DNA from: JBFWVD01 sp050246915
Lineage (GTDB): Bacteria; Actinomycetota; Acidimicrobiia; Acidimicrobiales; Ilumatobacteraceae
Reading direction: 5' to 3'
Assembly (NCBI GenBank): GCA_050246915.1
Contig: JBFWVD010000012.1
Span: 25,686-89,685 of the forward strand
DNA length: 64,000 bases
The notes under the pieces were generated by a model, which had not been told where the DNA came from, searched no databases, and saw only the letters and a program-made list of their open reading frames with translations. Shown piece after piece: positions 41,616 to 51,242 of this stretch. A program made the position numbers and the translations under genes. The first letter of the stretch is position 1. The number at the start of each line of letters is the position of its first letter.

Positions 41616-42551
41616 GTGTCGACCCCGGTGACCCGACGTGGATGGATGCTGTTCGCCGTGATGGGCACCATCTGGGGCGTCCCGTACCTGCTGATCAAGG
41701 TGGCGGTGGAGCACGTCGAACCGCCGGTCATCGTGTTCGGTCGAACCTCGCTGCCCGCCGTCGTGCTGCTGCTCATCGCCCGTCACACCGGTGCCCTTGC
41801 CCCGGCCTTGGCCAAGTGGCGCTACGTGCTCGCCTTCGCCGCCATCGAGATGATGGGACCGTGGTTCCTGCTCACCAACGCCGAGCGGCACGTGCCGTCG
41901 GGATTGGCTGGGTTGTTGGTGGCGTGCGTGCCGATGGTCGGAGCGATCACCTCGGCGATCCTCGGCGATCGCAGTGCGGTGAGCGGCCGGGCGGTGGCCG
42001 GCATCGCCCTGGGCATGGGTGGGGTCGCCCTCATCGTCGGACGCGACCTCGGCGCAGATGGATCCATCCCGTGGTGGAGCGTCATCCAGATCCTGCTGGT
42101 GTGCGTCGGCTACGCCACAGCGCCGTTCATCGCCGACCGGCGTCTCGGGGACGTGCCTCCGCTCGGGGTCATCGCCCTCTCGCTCGGGGCCGTCGCCGCG
42201 CTGTACGCCCCGCTCGCCTGGTTCGCCCGGCCCGAGGTCGCCCCGCCCGCCAAGGTGTGGTGGGCCATCGTCGGCCTCGCGGTGTTGTGCACCGGCATCG
42301 CCTTCTTGGTGTTCTTCATGCTCATCGCCGAGATCGGCCCGGCCCGAGCCACCCTGATCACGTTCATGAACCCCGCCGTGGCCGTGGTGCTCGGCGCAAC
42401 GGTCCTCGACGAGAAGATCACCGCCGCCACGTTGGCCGGGTTCGTGTTGGTGATCTCGGGCTGTTGGCTGGCCACCCGCCATCGAGAACCCTCAGTCGAC
42501 GAGACAGAACTCATTGCCCTCGGGGTCGGCGAGCACTTGGAACGCCCCTGA
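41616..42551 (+). CDS. EamA/DMT-family transporter
   Basis: The 311-residue membrane protein has ten hydrophobic segments in two EamA repeats (WMLFAVMGTIWGVPYLLIKV start; second repeat WSVIQILLVCVGYATAPFIA). The family exports metabolites such as amino acids or nucleotides in a drug/metabolite-transporter fold. GTG 41616 is used. The last 60 bp overlap the convergent cyclase-VOC gene. Confidence 0.88.
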   Translation: MSTPVTRRGWMLFAVMGTIWGVPYLLIKVAVEHVEPPVIVFGRTSLPAVVLLLIARHTGALAPALAKWRYVLAFAAIEMMGPWFLLTNAERHVPSGLAGLLVACVPMVGAITSAILGDRSAVSGRAVAGIALGMGGVALIVGRDLGADGSIPWWSVIQILLVCVGYATAPFIADRRLGDVPPLGVIALSLGAVAALYAPLAWFARPEVAPPAKVWWAIVGLAVLCTGIAFLVFFMLIAEIGPARATLITFMNPAVAVVLGATVLDEKITAATLAGFVLVISGCWLATRHREPSVDETELIALGVGEHLERP

Positions 42552-43514
42552 CTCGTCGGTGACAACAGATCCGATCGTGGTGGCGCCGAGCGCCACCAAT
42601 CGGGCCGTGTCGAGCGTCAGGTCGTCGGACGTGATGTCGAGATGTACCCGGTTCTTCACGCTCTTGCCCTCGGGCACCCGTTGGAAGGCCAGCGCCACGG
42701 CCACGCCCTCGGTGTCGACGACCATCGCCCAGTCGTCGGAGCGCACCTGCGCCGACACTCGCTCCGGGGTGGTGTCGGACGGACCGCTCAACACCGCAGC
42801 CCAGAACTCGGCAAGACGACGGACGTCGTGGCAGTCGAACACCACCTCGCACACCGATCGTCGTTGCGGCACAACGACATAGGCCCGCACCGAGAAGGTG
42901 CCGAGCCCGGCCAGCTTGATCGGTACCGCGGTGAACCGCGCCCCACGCTCCAGCACACTCGACAGGTTCGTGAGGTGCTCCACGATCGGGATCCCGGCGG
43001 CGAGCAGACGCGTGTGAGCGGGACGATCGGAGCCGGCGGTGGAGTCGATGTTGAGCGAGTCGATGCCCACGAGGGCCGCGCCGCCTGCCACCAACGCATC
43101 CACCGCGTCGGGAGCGACGAAGGGATGATCGTTGTCGCGATAGCGATCGGTGCCCCAGTGTTGCGACCATCCGGTGTCGAACAGCACCGCCCGTCCCGTG
43201 AGGTCGACGTCGAGCAGATCGGCACCGATGCTCGGGCCCGCTGATCGGATCACGGTGACCGGAAGGTCGGCACAACGGGCCAGGTCCAAGCCCGCCAGAT
43301 CATGACCGTCGGCGAAGCGATGGTAGGGCGTGTCGAGGTAGGTGCCGGTGTTGGTGCAGATCTCCACCGAGCCGATGTGGAATTCGACGCCGTCGGCGTA
43401 ACGGCCCCGACTGTCCTCGCGGGACAGGACTGTTCCCATCCGAGGGGCGGGAAGGCCGGGATAGGTGACCATCCCGTCGGTGATCTCATGGCTCAGGTCG
43501 ACGAATCGCGTCAT
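42492..43514 (-). CDS. Cyclase-family domain fused to VOC domain
   Basis: The 340-residue protein joins an N-terminal cyclase/kynurenine-formamidase-like domain (FVDLSHEITDGMVTYPGLP; GVDSLNIDSTAG-type core) to a C-terminal glyoxalase-like domain. The latter shows VFDCHDVRRLAEFWAAVL, HLDITSDDLTLDTARL and FQVLADPEGNEFCLVD. In KynB-type enzymes the metal motif is HxGTHxDxPxH; here it reads NTGTYLDTPYH, so two His are replaced by Asn and Tyr while the final Asp/His remain. Metal binding or the reaction must differ from formamidase. The VOC half resembles actinobacterial VOC proteins next to SDRs. It overlaps the EamA gene by 60 bp. Confidence 0.85.
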   Translation of the reverse strand: MTRFVDLSHEITDGMVTYPGLPAPRMGTVLSREDSRGRYADGVEFHIGSVEICTNTGTYLDTPYHRFADGHDLAGLDLARCADLPVTVIRSAGPSIGADLLDVDLTGRAVLFDTGWSQHWGTDRYRDNDHPFVAPDAVDALVAGGAALVGIDSLNIDSTAGSDRPAHTRLLAAGIPIVEHLTNLSSVLERGARFTAVPIKLAGLGTFSVRAYVVVPQRRSVCEVVFDCHDVRRLAEFWAAVLSGPSDTTPERVSAQVRSDDWAMVVDTEGVAVALAFQRVPEGKSVKNRVHLDITSDDLTLDTARLVALGATTIGSVVTDESGAFQVLADPEGNEFCLVD

Positions 43515-43565
43515 TTGACGAAACTAAGAGAACCACAGGGGTGCTTGCCTTCGATATAGCCGGTC

Positions 43566-44567
43566 ATGCAACCGGTGCTCGACGAATTACACCCCCTCAC
43601 AGCGACCGTCCTGTCGCCCGACGCTCACAACACGATCGACTCCTGGGGGCCGCCACGGCCCGACGACGTCCTTGCTCGGCCGCTGTTCCGGCAACGTCAT
43701 CGTTGGATTTGGCGATCGATGTGGATCGTGCCCGGCATAGTGGCCACCGTGCTCGGATACGGCGCCGTGATCGCCGTGCCGGTGATCTTTGCCTTCTACT
43801 TCCCGTTCGAACACATCTTCCGACGTCATCGCCGGCCGGTCCGTCGACCCGAGCTGTCAACTGATCTTGCCTACATCGCGCTGCAGCCGGTACTGCAGTT
43901 CATCGGTCTCGTCGCTGCGGCCATCGTCGCTGTGGCATCGCTGGCGTGGTTGCCGGCGCTCCTGCTCCGGCCGCTCGTCACCTCCCTCCCCGCGGTCCCC
44001 ATGGCGATCGTCGGATCGCTCATGTTGGATCTCATGATCTACTGGGCTCATCGCATCGAGCACGAGGTGCCGGTGCTCTGGCGCATCCACGCGGTGCACC
44101 ACTCGAGCCGGAACCTCGACGGCGTGGCCGCGTTCCGCAACCATCCCCTCGACGGCGTGTTCGCGGCACCGGCGTTCGTGTTCGTGCTCGCCGCCGGCAT
44201 CCCGCTGAAGATGGTCGGGGCATTCGCAGCGTTGCAGTTCGCCACCGGCATCTTCGCTCACGCCAACGTCCGTTGGCGCTTGCGGCCGTTGCACAAGTTG
44301 GTGATGACCCCCGATCTGCATCATTGGCATCACTCCAATGAGATGCAGGCATGGAACACCAACTACGCCACCTTGCTGCCGCTGTGGGACATCGTGTTCG
44401 GGACCTACTACATGCCGGCAGATCGCCGCCCGCAGCGCTATGGCATCGACGCACCCATGCCGTCGACACTCATCGGTCAACTGCGCGAGCCGCTACCGGC
44501 TGTCCGCGAAGCGCTGTCGTCGCTGTGGTCCATGGCGCGGCGCAAACACCGTGGCGTGGCAGCCTGA
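43566..44567 (+). CDS. Sterol desaturase/fatty acid hydroxylase family protein
   Basis: The 333-residue integral membrane diiron enzyme has four or so TM helices and the His clusters DLMIYWAHRIEHEV, HAVHHSSRNLDG, RNHPLDG and DLHHWHHSNE. These eight-plus His are the FA_hydroxylase signature. It would hydroxylate or desaturate a lipid or hopanoid. ATG 43566 is the start; the stop is 7 bp before the sigma factor gene, so the two may be co-transcribed. Confidence 0.88.
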   Translation: MQPVLDELHPLTATVLSPDAHNTIDSWGPPRPDDVLARPLFRQRHRWIWRSMWIVPGIVATVLGYGAVIAVPVIFAFYFPFEHIFRRHRRPVRRPELSTDLAYIALQPVLQFIGLVAAAIVAVASLAWLPALLLRPLVTSLPAVPMAIVGSLMLDLMIYWAHRIEHEVPVLWRIHAVHHSSRNLDGVAAFRNHPLDGVFAAPAFVFVLAAGIPLKMVGAFAALQFATGIFAHANVRWRLRPLHKLVMTPDLHHWHHSNEMQAWNTNYATLLPLWDIVFGTYYMPADRRPQRYGIDAPMPSTLIGQLREPLPAVREALSSLWSMARRKHRGVAA

Positions 44568-44574
44568 GGTGTTG

Positions 44575-45150
44575 ATGGCCACGGAGCGCAGCGACGTCGA
44601 TCTGGTCGTCGCCATCGGTGCCGGGGACGAGGACGCCCTCGGTGCGCTCTACGACCGCCATGCCCGTTGGCTCACGCAACGCCTGCACCGGCGATGGAAC
44701 GACGCCGACGTTGTCGACACGGTCGTACAAGAGACGTTCCTGTCGGTGTGGCGCTCGGCTGCGGCGTTCGTTCCCTCTGCGTCGGGACCAACCGGTGGCA
44801 CGGGCAGCGGGGGTGTGAGCGGCTGGTTGTGGACGATTGCGATGCGCCGCCTCGTCGATCAGCTGCGCCGGCGGCACCCTCCCGAGCCGACCGCCACCGA
44901 TCAACTCCCCGATCCGGGCACCGACCCGATGGCCATGGCGCTCGATCGGTTCGAGGCCGACGCAGCACTGGCCGCGCTCGATCCCGATCTGCGTGACGTG
45001 TTGCGGGCCACCGCGCTGGACGGACTCACGACGAAAGAGGCAGCCGTGTTGCTCGGCATCCCCCACGGCACCGTCAAGACGCGCCTGTCGCGCGCCCGGG
45101 CCGCCGGAGCCCGACTGAACGCCATCGACCAGAAGGAGGTCCAGCCATGA
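44575..45150 (+). CDS. ECF-type RNA polymerase sigma factor
   Basis: The 191-residue sigma factor has sigma2 LYDRHARWLTQRLHRRW with DVVDTVVQETFLSVWRS, and sigma4 LDPDLRDVLRATALDGLTTK/EAAVLLGIPHGTVKTRLSRAR with an HTH. A short Pro-rich linker joins them. No anti-sigma zinc protein follows; instead come a membrane protein (4-bp overlap) and an ABC ATPase (4-bp overlap). Control could be through these partners. ATG 44575 has GAGGTG upstream. Confidence 0.92.
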   Translation: MATERSDVDLVVAIGAGDEDALGALYDRHARWLTQRLHRRWNDADVVDTVVQETFLSVWRSAAAFVPSASGPTGGTGSGGVSGWLWTIAMRRLVDQLRRRHPPEPTATDQLPDPGTDPMAMALDRFEADAALAALDPDLRDVLRATALDGLTTKEAAVLLGIPHGTVKTRLSRARAAGARLNAIDQKEVQP

Positions 45151-45878
45151 GCGGGTACGAGAACTCCCTCACCGGGCCGACATTCGAGCGACGTTTGGCC
45201 CACAACCGCGAGATGATCCTCGCCCGCGCCGCCGCGCCCCGTCCGACGCGCATCGAACGAGCTCTTCGGCGAGTGGGTTTCTCTGCAGGCACCACCCGGC
45301 TCGTGTTGGCCACTCCCGCGCTGCGCCGCTCGTGGTTCGCGGCCTTGGCAGTCACGGTGTTGTTCGCGCTGAATGCCGCCGGTTCCGGCCAAGGCTCCGG
45401 CCCCGAGCGCTTGTCAACATTTCTTGCGTTGGCACCGCTGGTGCCGTTGCTCGGGGTGGCGCTGGCCTTCGGTCCCGGGGTGGATCGCACGCACGCCATG
45501 ACGGTGGCCGCTCCCCTGTCGGGGTTGCGACTGTTGTTGATCCGCAGCCTCACCGTGGTGTCGGTGAGCATCGCCGCGCTCACGATGGCTGCTCTGTTGG
45601 TCCCCGACAGCGGCTGGTGGCGCGTGGCCTGGCTGTTGCCGGCACTGGCGGTGACGACCGCTGCCATGGCCTTGCAGACCTGGCTGCCATCACGTTTCGC
45701 CGTCGGTGGCGCAGGCGCAGGTTGGTTGATCCTGGTGCTCATCGGATCGCAGATCACCGACGACGCGCTCGGACCGTACGGCACCGTCGGACAGAGCGCG
45801 GCCGGCATCGTTGCGTTGTGTGCGGTGTCGATCGTGGTCGTTCGTCGCGGCCGGCTCGACCAGATGGCCCGGCGATGA
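45147..45878 (+). CDS. Polytopic membrane protein, putative ABC permease subunit
   Basis: The 243-residue protein has a cytosolic N-terminus of about 55 residues (RRLAHNREMILARAAAPRPT) and about six TM helices (WFAALAVTVLFALNAAG; LAPLVPLLGVALAFGPGV; LTVVSVSIAALTMAALLV). It is the only membrane partner for the ABC ATPase that overlaps it by 4 bp, so it is probably the permease. It is also 4-bp coupled to the sigma factor and so could sense envelope state. No family was recognised with certainty. Confidence 0.75.
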   Translation: MSGYENSLTGPTFERRLAHNREMILARAAAPRPTRIERALRRVGFSAGTTRLVLATPALRRSWFAALAVTVLFALNAAGSGQGSGPERLSTFLALAPLVPLLGVALAFGPGVDRTHAMTVAAPLSGLRLLLIRSLTVVSVSIAALTMAALLVPDSGWWRVAWLLPALAVTTAAMALQTWLPSRFAVGGAGAGWLILVLIGSQITDDALGPYGTVGQSAAGIVALCAVSIVVVRRGRLDQMARR

Positions 45879-46651
45879 GCACCGCAGCACCGACCTCGGC
45901 GACCCGCGTCAACGGCCCGACAGTGGTGCTGCATGGCGTCGAGGTGCATCGGTCCTCGGGTTTCACCCTCGACATCGCTCACCTGTCGATCACCCCAGGG
46001 TTCACCGTCCTCGTCGGCCCCAACGGCGCCGGCAAGACCACGTTGATCGAGATGGTCGCCACGGTGACGGCTCCGACGACCGGTTCAGTGACGATCGGGG
46101 GGAGCAACATGGGCGCTGACGGACCCGAGCGCGTCGCGTTGCGGCGGGGCTTGGGGTTCTTGCCCCAAGGCGATGTCGTGCCCCACGCGCTCCGGGTCGG
46201 TGAAGCGGTCGACTACGCCGCTGTCCTGCGGGAGATCGGTGATGACAGCGCTCGCTGCCTGGCCACCCATCGCGCCCTGCGCGCGGTGGGACTCCATCGA
46301 CGAGCCGCCGTTCGTTGCCGTCGGCTCTCCGGTGGCGAGCGCCGACGGGTGGCACTGGCCATGGCGCTGCTCGCCGATCCCGCACTGCTCGTGCTCGATG
46401 AACCACTCGACCAACTCGATCCGGAGATCCGTGACGATGTCATCGCCGAACTCCGGCGTCGAGCCGACAGCGGTGCGACCGTGGTCGCCTCCGGGCATGA
46501 GCCCCAACTGCTCGGCCGTAGCGCCGACCGGATGTTGCTGGTCCACTCCGGGCGGTTGGCGTTCGACGGCTCCCCCGCGCAGTGGCTCAGTGCCTGCGGT
46601 GCCACCGATCTCGATGCGGCGTACCGACTGTTGGCCGCGAGAACCCCCTGA
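45875..46651 (+). CDS. ABC transporter ATP-binding protein
   Basis: The 258-residue ATPase has Walker A LVGPNGAGKTTLIEMV, Q-loop LGFLPQGDVV, signature RRLSGGERRRVALAMALL, Walker B LLVLDEPLDQLD and an H-loop VASGHEP. It matches DrrA/CcmA-like exporters. ATG 45875 overlaps the membrane-protein stop (ATGA). It completes a sigma-permease-ATPase operon. Confidence 0.9.
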   Translation: MSTAAPTSATRVNGPTVVLHGVEVHRSSGFTLDIAHLSITPGFTVLVGPNGAGKTTLIEMVATVTAPTTGSVTIGGSNMGADGPERVALRRGLGFLPQGDVVPHALRVGEAVDYAAVLREIGDDSARCLATHRALRAVGLHRRAAVRCRRLSGGERRRVALAMALLADPALLVLDEPLDQLDPEIRDDVIAELRRRADSGATVVASGHEPQLLGRSADRMLLVHSGRLAFDGSPAQWLSACGATDLDAAYRLLAARTP

Positions 46652-46722
46652 CCACATCACCTTCATGGGTCGAACGCCGTTGTGCTAGGACCACGATGTC
46701 GGTTGAACCTTGGGGGGACAAC

Positions 46723-47694
46723 ATGTTCATCATCCGCTACGACCTCCGCGTCCCACCCGGCGTGTCGCTCACGCACGGCGAGCAGTACAAGGTCGCACTC
46801 GAGATGGCCAAGTGGGGTGATGAGCGCGGCTTTGCCATGGTGGCGTTGTCGGAGCACCACGACACCGACGATGGGTTCATGCACTCACCGTTGACGCTCG
46901 CCGCCGCCATCCTGGGCGGCACCAAGAACATCGCCTGCAACATCAGCGCGTTGCTCGTGCCGTTGCACGATCCGATCCGTATCGCGGAGGAGATCGCCAC
47001 CATCGAGCTGTTCGCCCCCGGGCGTCTCTCGGTCGTGGCTGGGCTCGGGTATCGCCCGTCGGAGTTCGACATGTTCGACAAGGACCTCAAGACCCGGGCC
47101 AAGGACCTCGAGGATGCGGTCGAGCTGATGCTCGCCGCGTGGAAGGGGGGCGAGGTGACCTATCGGGGTCGACGGGTGCGGGTGAGCCCGGCACCGGCCA
47201 CCACGCCCAACCTCCTCATGGGCGGCTCGGTACCGGCCGCGGCGAAGCGTGCCGCTCGCCTGCGCCTCCCCTACTGCCCAGCGTTGTACGACCAGGAGCT
47301 CATCGACATCTACCTCGCCGAGGCCAAGGCCGTGGGCTTCGAGAACCCTTACCCCGCCGTCGGTCAGGGCCCGGGTCTGGTCATGGTCACCAACGATCCC
47401 GAGGCGTTCTGGGCGAAATGGGGAAGCCAACTGCTCTATGACGCCAACGTCTACGAGTCGTGGCAGGGACCGGAGCACAAGTCGTCGTGGCGAACGAAGG
47501 CAACAACAGTTGACGATCTCAAGGCCAGCCCCAACTACGCCGTGGTCACCCCCGACGAGTGCGTCGCGCTGGTGCGCAAGAACGGTTCCGCTGTGACCCA
47601 TCCCCTCGTCGCCGGCGTCGGCCCTGCGGTCGGATGGGAGAGCCTCGAGCTCATCGCGTCCAAGGTGATGCCCGCACTCGCGGCAACCTCGTGA
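46723..47694 (+). CDS. LLM-class flavin-dependent oxidoreductase
   Basis: The 323-residue luciferase-like TIM barrel has FAMVALSEHHDTDDGF, CNISALLVPLHDPIRIAEEI and LSVVAGLGYRPSEFDMFD. It is related to TIGR03619/TIGR03857-type F420/FMN enzymes. ATG 46723 has GGGGGG eight bases upstream and the MFIIRYDLR start is well conserved in form. It is monocistronic and convergent to the ABC exporter. The substrate is unknown. Confidence 0.88.
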   Translation: MFIIRYDLRVPPGVSLTHGEQYKVALEMAKWGDERGFAMVALSEHHDTDDGFMHSPLTLAAAILGGTKNIACNISALLVPLHDPIRIAEEIATIELFAPGRLSVVAGLGYRPSEFDMFDKDLKTRAKDLEDAVELMLAAWKGGEVTYRGRRVRVSPAPATTPNLLMGGSVPAAAKRAARLRLPYCPALYDQELIDIYLAEAKAVGFENPYPAVGQGPGLVMVTNDPEAFWAKWGSQLLYDANVYESWQGPEHKSSWRTKATTVDDLKASPNYAVVTPDECVALVRKNGSAVTHPLVAGVGPAVGWESLELIASKVMPALAATS

Positions 47695-47701
47695 TCAACC
47701 C

Positions 47702-49576
47702 TCATTCAGCGGGACGATCGCCGGTCAGGGTCAGGTACAGCTCGGAGTAGAGCCCACCCGACGCCATCAGCTCGTTATGTGTGCCGCGCTCCACGATGCG
47801 ACCGTCGTCGATCACCACGATCAGATCGGCATCGATGATCGTCGACAGGCGATGGGCGATGACCAACGACGTTCGCCCCCGAAGGGCGACCTCCAGCGCG
47901 TCCTGAACCAACGATTCGTTCTCGCTGTCGAGATGACTGGTGGCCTCGTCCAAGATGACCACGGCCGGATCCTTCAGCAGCATGCGAGCGATGGCCAGGC
48001 GCTGCTTCTCACCGCCCGACAATCGGTAACCGCGCTCACCGACCAAGGTGTCGTACTTCTCGGGGAGGGCGTCGACGACGTCGTGGATCTGTGCGGCGCG
48101 ACAGGCCCGCTCGAGATCTTCCTGAGTGGCCTCGGGCTTGGCGTAGCGCAGATTCTGCGCCACGGTCTCGTGGAACATGTGCGGGTCCTGCGCCACCACG
48201 CCGATGGCCTTGCGCAACGATTCTTGCGTGAGGTCCCGGACGTCGTGTCCGTCGATACGCACCGCTCCGCTCGTCACGTCGTACAAGCGGGGCAGCAACG
48301 AGGTGAGCGTGCTCTTGCCGGCGCCGCTCGGACCCACCACCGCCACCATCTGTCCCGGAGCGATGGTGAGATCGATGTCCTTGAGGACCTCGACGCCCGC
48401 TTGCGAGTCGAGCAAGGCGTTGGATCCGGGCGACTCGAGCGACATGAGCGACACCTCATTGGCGGCCGGATAGCGGAACGACACGTGATCGAATTGCACC
48501 TCGCCTCGGGGCGCGACGAGTTCGACGGCACCGGGGCGGTCCTCGATGGGGTTCGGTGCATCGAGCACCTCGAACACTCGCTCGAAGCTGACCAACGCCG
48601 TCATCAGATCGACCCGCGTGTTGGTCAACGCCGTCAACGGTGCGTAGATCCGGGTGACCAACAGCGCCATCGTCACAAGCACCCCGTCCTCGATGTCGCC
48701 AGAGATGACCATGTGCGCCCCGACCCCGTACACAGCGGCGGTACCCATGACTGCGGCGAGACCAAGGCCGACGAAGAACAGCCGGCCGTACATGGCGTTG
48801 CGGATGCCGATGTCACGCACCCGAGCCGCGCGCTTGGAGAAGTCACGGGCTTCGGTGTCGTGGGCGCCGAACAGCTTCACCAACATGGCGCCCGACACGT
48901 TGAACCGCTCGGTCATCTGGGTGTTCATGCGCGCGTTGAGGTTCATGGACTCGCGGCTGATCTCCTGGAGCTTGATGCCCACGCGCTTGGCCGGAATCAC
49001 GAACAACGGGAGCACCAGGAGGCTGATCAAGGTGAGGCGCCACTCGAGGAAGATCATGGCGCCGAGCGTGGTGACCAACACCACGGTGTTCGAGACCACC
49101 GAGCCCAACGTGCCGGTGACCGCGTTCTGGGCGCCGATCACGTCGTTGTTGAGACGGCTGATGAGGGCGCCCGTCTGAGTTCGAGTGAAGAAGGCGACTG
49201 GCTGGCGCTGCACCTTGTCGAACAGCGAGGAGCGCAGCTCGTAGATGAGGCCCTCACCGATGTGGGCGCTCCACCAGCGCTGAGCGATGGACAAGAAGCC
49301 GTCGAGCAGGTTCACCACCACCGCTATCACCGCCAGGATGACGGCGAGGCGGCGGTCAGCGTTGGGAATGGCGTTGTCGATGATCCCCTTGCCGAAGATG
49401 AACGGCGGCGCCAGCGCGATGAGAGCCGACAACACGATGGTGGCCAGGAAGCCGTAGATCATCTTGCGATAGGGCTTGGCGAAGGCCCACGCCCGGCGAG
49501 CAATTCTGCGATCGAACTGCTTGCCCGCCACCGCCGATCGATCGTGACCGAGGGCCATGTGGGGGGGCATGCGCAT
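47702..49576 (-). CDS. ABC exporter half-transporter (TM-NBD)
   Basis: The 624-residue protein has six TM helices (MIYGFLATIVLSALIALAP ...) and a C-terminal NBD. The NBD shows Walker A VVGPSGAGKST, Q-loop VVAQDPHMF, signature LSGGEKQRLAIARML, Walker B VILDEATSHLD and H-loop VIAHRLST. It is an MsbA/LmrA-like type IV exporter for lipids or drugs. ATG 49576 is used; ATG 49612, 49570 and 49558 are alternatives without clear SD. It is divergent from the lipoprotein peptidase at 49621. Confidence 0.9.
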   Translation of the reverse strand: MRMPPHMALGHDRSAVAGKQFDRRIARRAWAFAKPYRKMIYGFLATIVLSALIALAPPFIFGKGIIDNAIPNADRRLAVILAVIAVVVNLLDGFLSIAQRWWSAHIGEGLIYELRSSLFDKVQRQPVAFFTRTQTGALISRLNNDVIGAQNAVTGTLGSVVSNTVVLVTTLGAMIFLEWRLTLISLLVLPLFVIPAKRVGIKLQEISRESMNLNARMNTQMTERFNVSGAMLVKLFGAHDTEARDFSKRAARVRDIGIRNAMYGRLFFVGLGLAAVMGTAAVYGVGAHMVISGDIEDGVLVTMALLVTRIYAPLTALTNTRVDLMTALVSFERVFEVLDAPNPIEDRPGAVELVAPRGEVQFDHVSFRYPAANEVSLMSLESPGSNALLDSQAGVEVLKDIDLTIAPGQMVAVVGPSGAGKSTLTSLLPRLYDVTSGAVRIDGHDVRDLTQESLRKAIGVVAQDPHMFHETVAQNLRYAKPEATQEDLERACRAAQIHDVVDALPEKYDTLVGERGYRLSGGEKQRLAIARMLLKDPAVVILDEATSHLDSENESLVQDALEVALRGRTSLVIAHRLSTIIDADLIVVIDDGRIVERGTHNELMASGGLYSELYLTLTGDRPAE

Positions 49577-49620
49577 GGTGACCGAGGCTAGAGGGAGATG
49601 TCCCCCTACCATCAGCCCGC

Positions 49621-51213
49621 ATGTCTCGCGTCCGGATCGCCCGCCCCAAGTTGATGAGCGCGGTGTTGGCCGGTGCTCTACTCCTCGGCGCATGCTCGGT
49701 CGTCTCCGACGAGGGCGGCGAGGTGTCGGTCGAGCCCATCGAGTCGAGTACCACGATCGAAAGCAGCAGCCCGACGAGCAATAGCTCCACGGGAACCACG
49801 ATGGACCCGCCGAGCGACGGCGTGGGCACAGCGCTCATCGATCAGCAGCTGTCCTGGGATGACTGTGGCCCAGACCTCGAGTGCACCGAGATCATCGTCC
49901 CGCTCGACTACGACGATCTGTCCGGACCCACCATCTCGCTCAACGTCGAACGCGTCCCGGCCGCACGACCCAAGGATCGCATCGGGGTGCTGCTCGTCAA
50001 CCCCGGCGGACCAGGGGTCGCTGGCACATTGCTCACCGAGGCGGCATCCCAGATCTACTCCGACGATCTCCTTCGTCGTTTCGACATCGTTGCCTGGGAT
50101 CCGCGCGGGACCGGTGCCAGCAGCCCGGTGGACTGCTTCACGAACCTCGACGACTACTTCACGATGGACCCGACGCCTGACGACGAGGCCGAGAAGCAAG
50201 CGGGCCTCGCGTTGTCGAAGCAATGGGCCGAGCAGTGCCACGAGAATGCCGGCGACGACCTACTCGCTCACGTGTCCACGCAGGACACCGCCCGAGACAT
50301 CGACGAGATCCGCAAGCTGCTCGGCGAGGAGCAGATCTCATGGTTCGGGTTCTCCTACGGCAGCGAGCTGGGTGCCACCTACGCAACGATGTTCCCCGAT
50401 CGGGTTCGCGCAGCGGTGCTCGACGCATCGATCGACCCGACGCTGACGTACTACGACGGTTTGCTCGAGCAGGCGACGCAGCAAGAACGGTTGCTGAGCA
50501 AGATCCTCGGCGATTGCTCCGCAGACACGAAGTGCGCGTTCCACAACGGGGGCAAGGCCGAAGCGGCCTTCGATGAGTTGATGGCCGATCTGGACGCCAC
50601 CCCGATCGTGGCCAAAGGCGCGTCGGGCCGCCCCAAGGTCGGTCAAGGCATAGCTGTCGTCGCCACGATCCAGGTGATGTACGTCCCCAGTTCGTGGAGT
50701 GCCCTCACCGACGCGTTGGCCGAAGCCCAAGCCGGCGATGGTCGGGGTCTGCTCGACCTCTACGACAGCTATCTCGAGCGATCACCGTCGGGGTCGTTCA
50801 CCGATGCCATCGAGGGACTGTTCGCCATCGGATGTCTCGATGATGGCGACCCGGGCGCCGTGGCCGACGCTGATGCCATCCGGCCGACGTTGCTGAAGGC
50901 CTCGCCCCGACTCGGCGACGCGTTCTTGTACCTGAACCCGTGCCTGTACTGGCCGGTGAAGCCAGTGCCACGCCCCGACATCACCGGCAAAGGAGCGGGC
51001 ACCATCCTCGTGGTCGGATCCACCGGCGATCCGATCACGCCGCTCGCCAGCACCAAGGGCATGGCCGAAGCGCTCGAGGGTGGCACGCTGCTCGTGCGCG
51101 ATGGGGAGGGTCACACCAGCTATGCCTCCGGCAACAGCTGCATCGACAAGGCCATCGACAGCTACCTCATCAAGCTCACCGCGCCAGCTGACGGCACGAT
51201 CTGCAAGGACTGA
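49621..51213 (+). CDS. Lipoprotein alpha/beta-hydrolase (TAP-like peptidase)
   Basis: The 530-residue secreted lipoprotein has signal peptide and lipobox LLGAC (Cys at residue 25). A Ser/Thr linker precedes a TAP/SlpD-like hydrolase. Motifs are VNPGGPGVAG, WDPRGTGASSP, nucleophile elbow GFSYGSELG and late Asp/His in VGSTGDPITP and GEGHTSY. Actinobacterial members are tripeptidyl aminopeptidases or esterases. Its ATG is 45 bp from that of the divergent ABC exporter. Confidence 0.9.
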   Translation: MSRVRIARPKLMSAVLAGALLLGACSVVSDEGGEVSVEPIESSTTIESSSPTSNSSTGTTMDPPSDGVGTALIDQQLSWDDCGPDLECTEIIVPLDYDDLSGPTISLNVERVPAARPKDRIGVLLVNPGGPGVAGTLLTEAASQIYSDDLLRRFDIVAWDPRGTGASSPVDCFTNLDDYFTMDPTPDDEAEKQAGLALSKQWAEQCHENAGDDLLAHVSTQDTARDIDEIRKLLGEEQISWFGFSYGSELGATYATMFPDRVRAAVLDASIDPTLTYYDGLLEQATQQERLLSKILGDCSADTKCAFHNGGKAEAAFDELMADLDATPIVAKGASGRPKVGQGIAVVATIQVMYVPSSWSALTDALAEAQAGDGRGLLDLYDSYLERSPSGSFTDAIEGLFAIGCLDDGDPGAVADADAIRPTLLKASPRLGDAFLYLNPCLYWPVKPVPRPDITGKGAGTILVVGSTGDPITPLASTKGMAEALEGGTLLVRDGEGHTSYASGNSCIDKAIDSYLIKLTAPADGTICKD

Positions 51214-51242
51214 ACCAACGGCTCCTCACGCCGCTATCAGGG

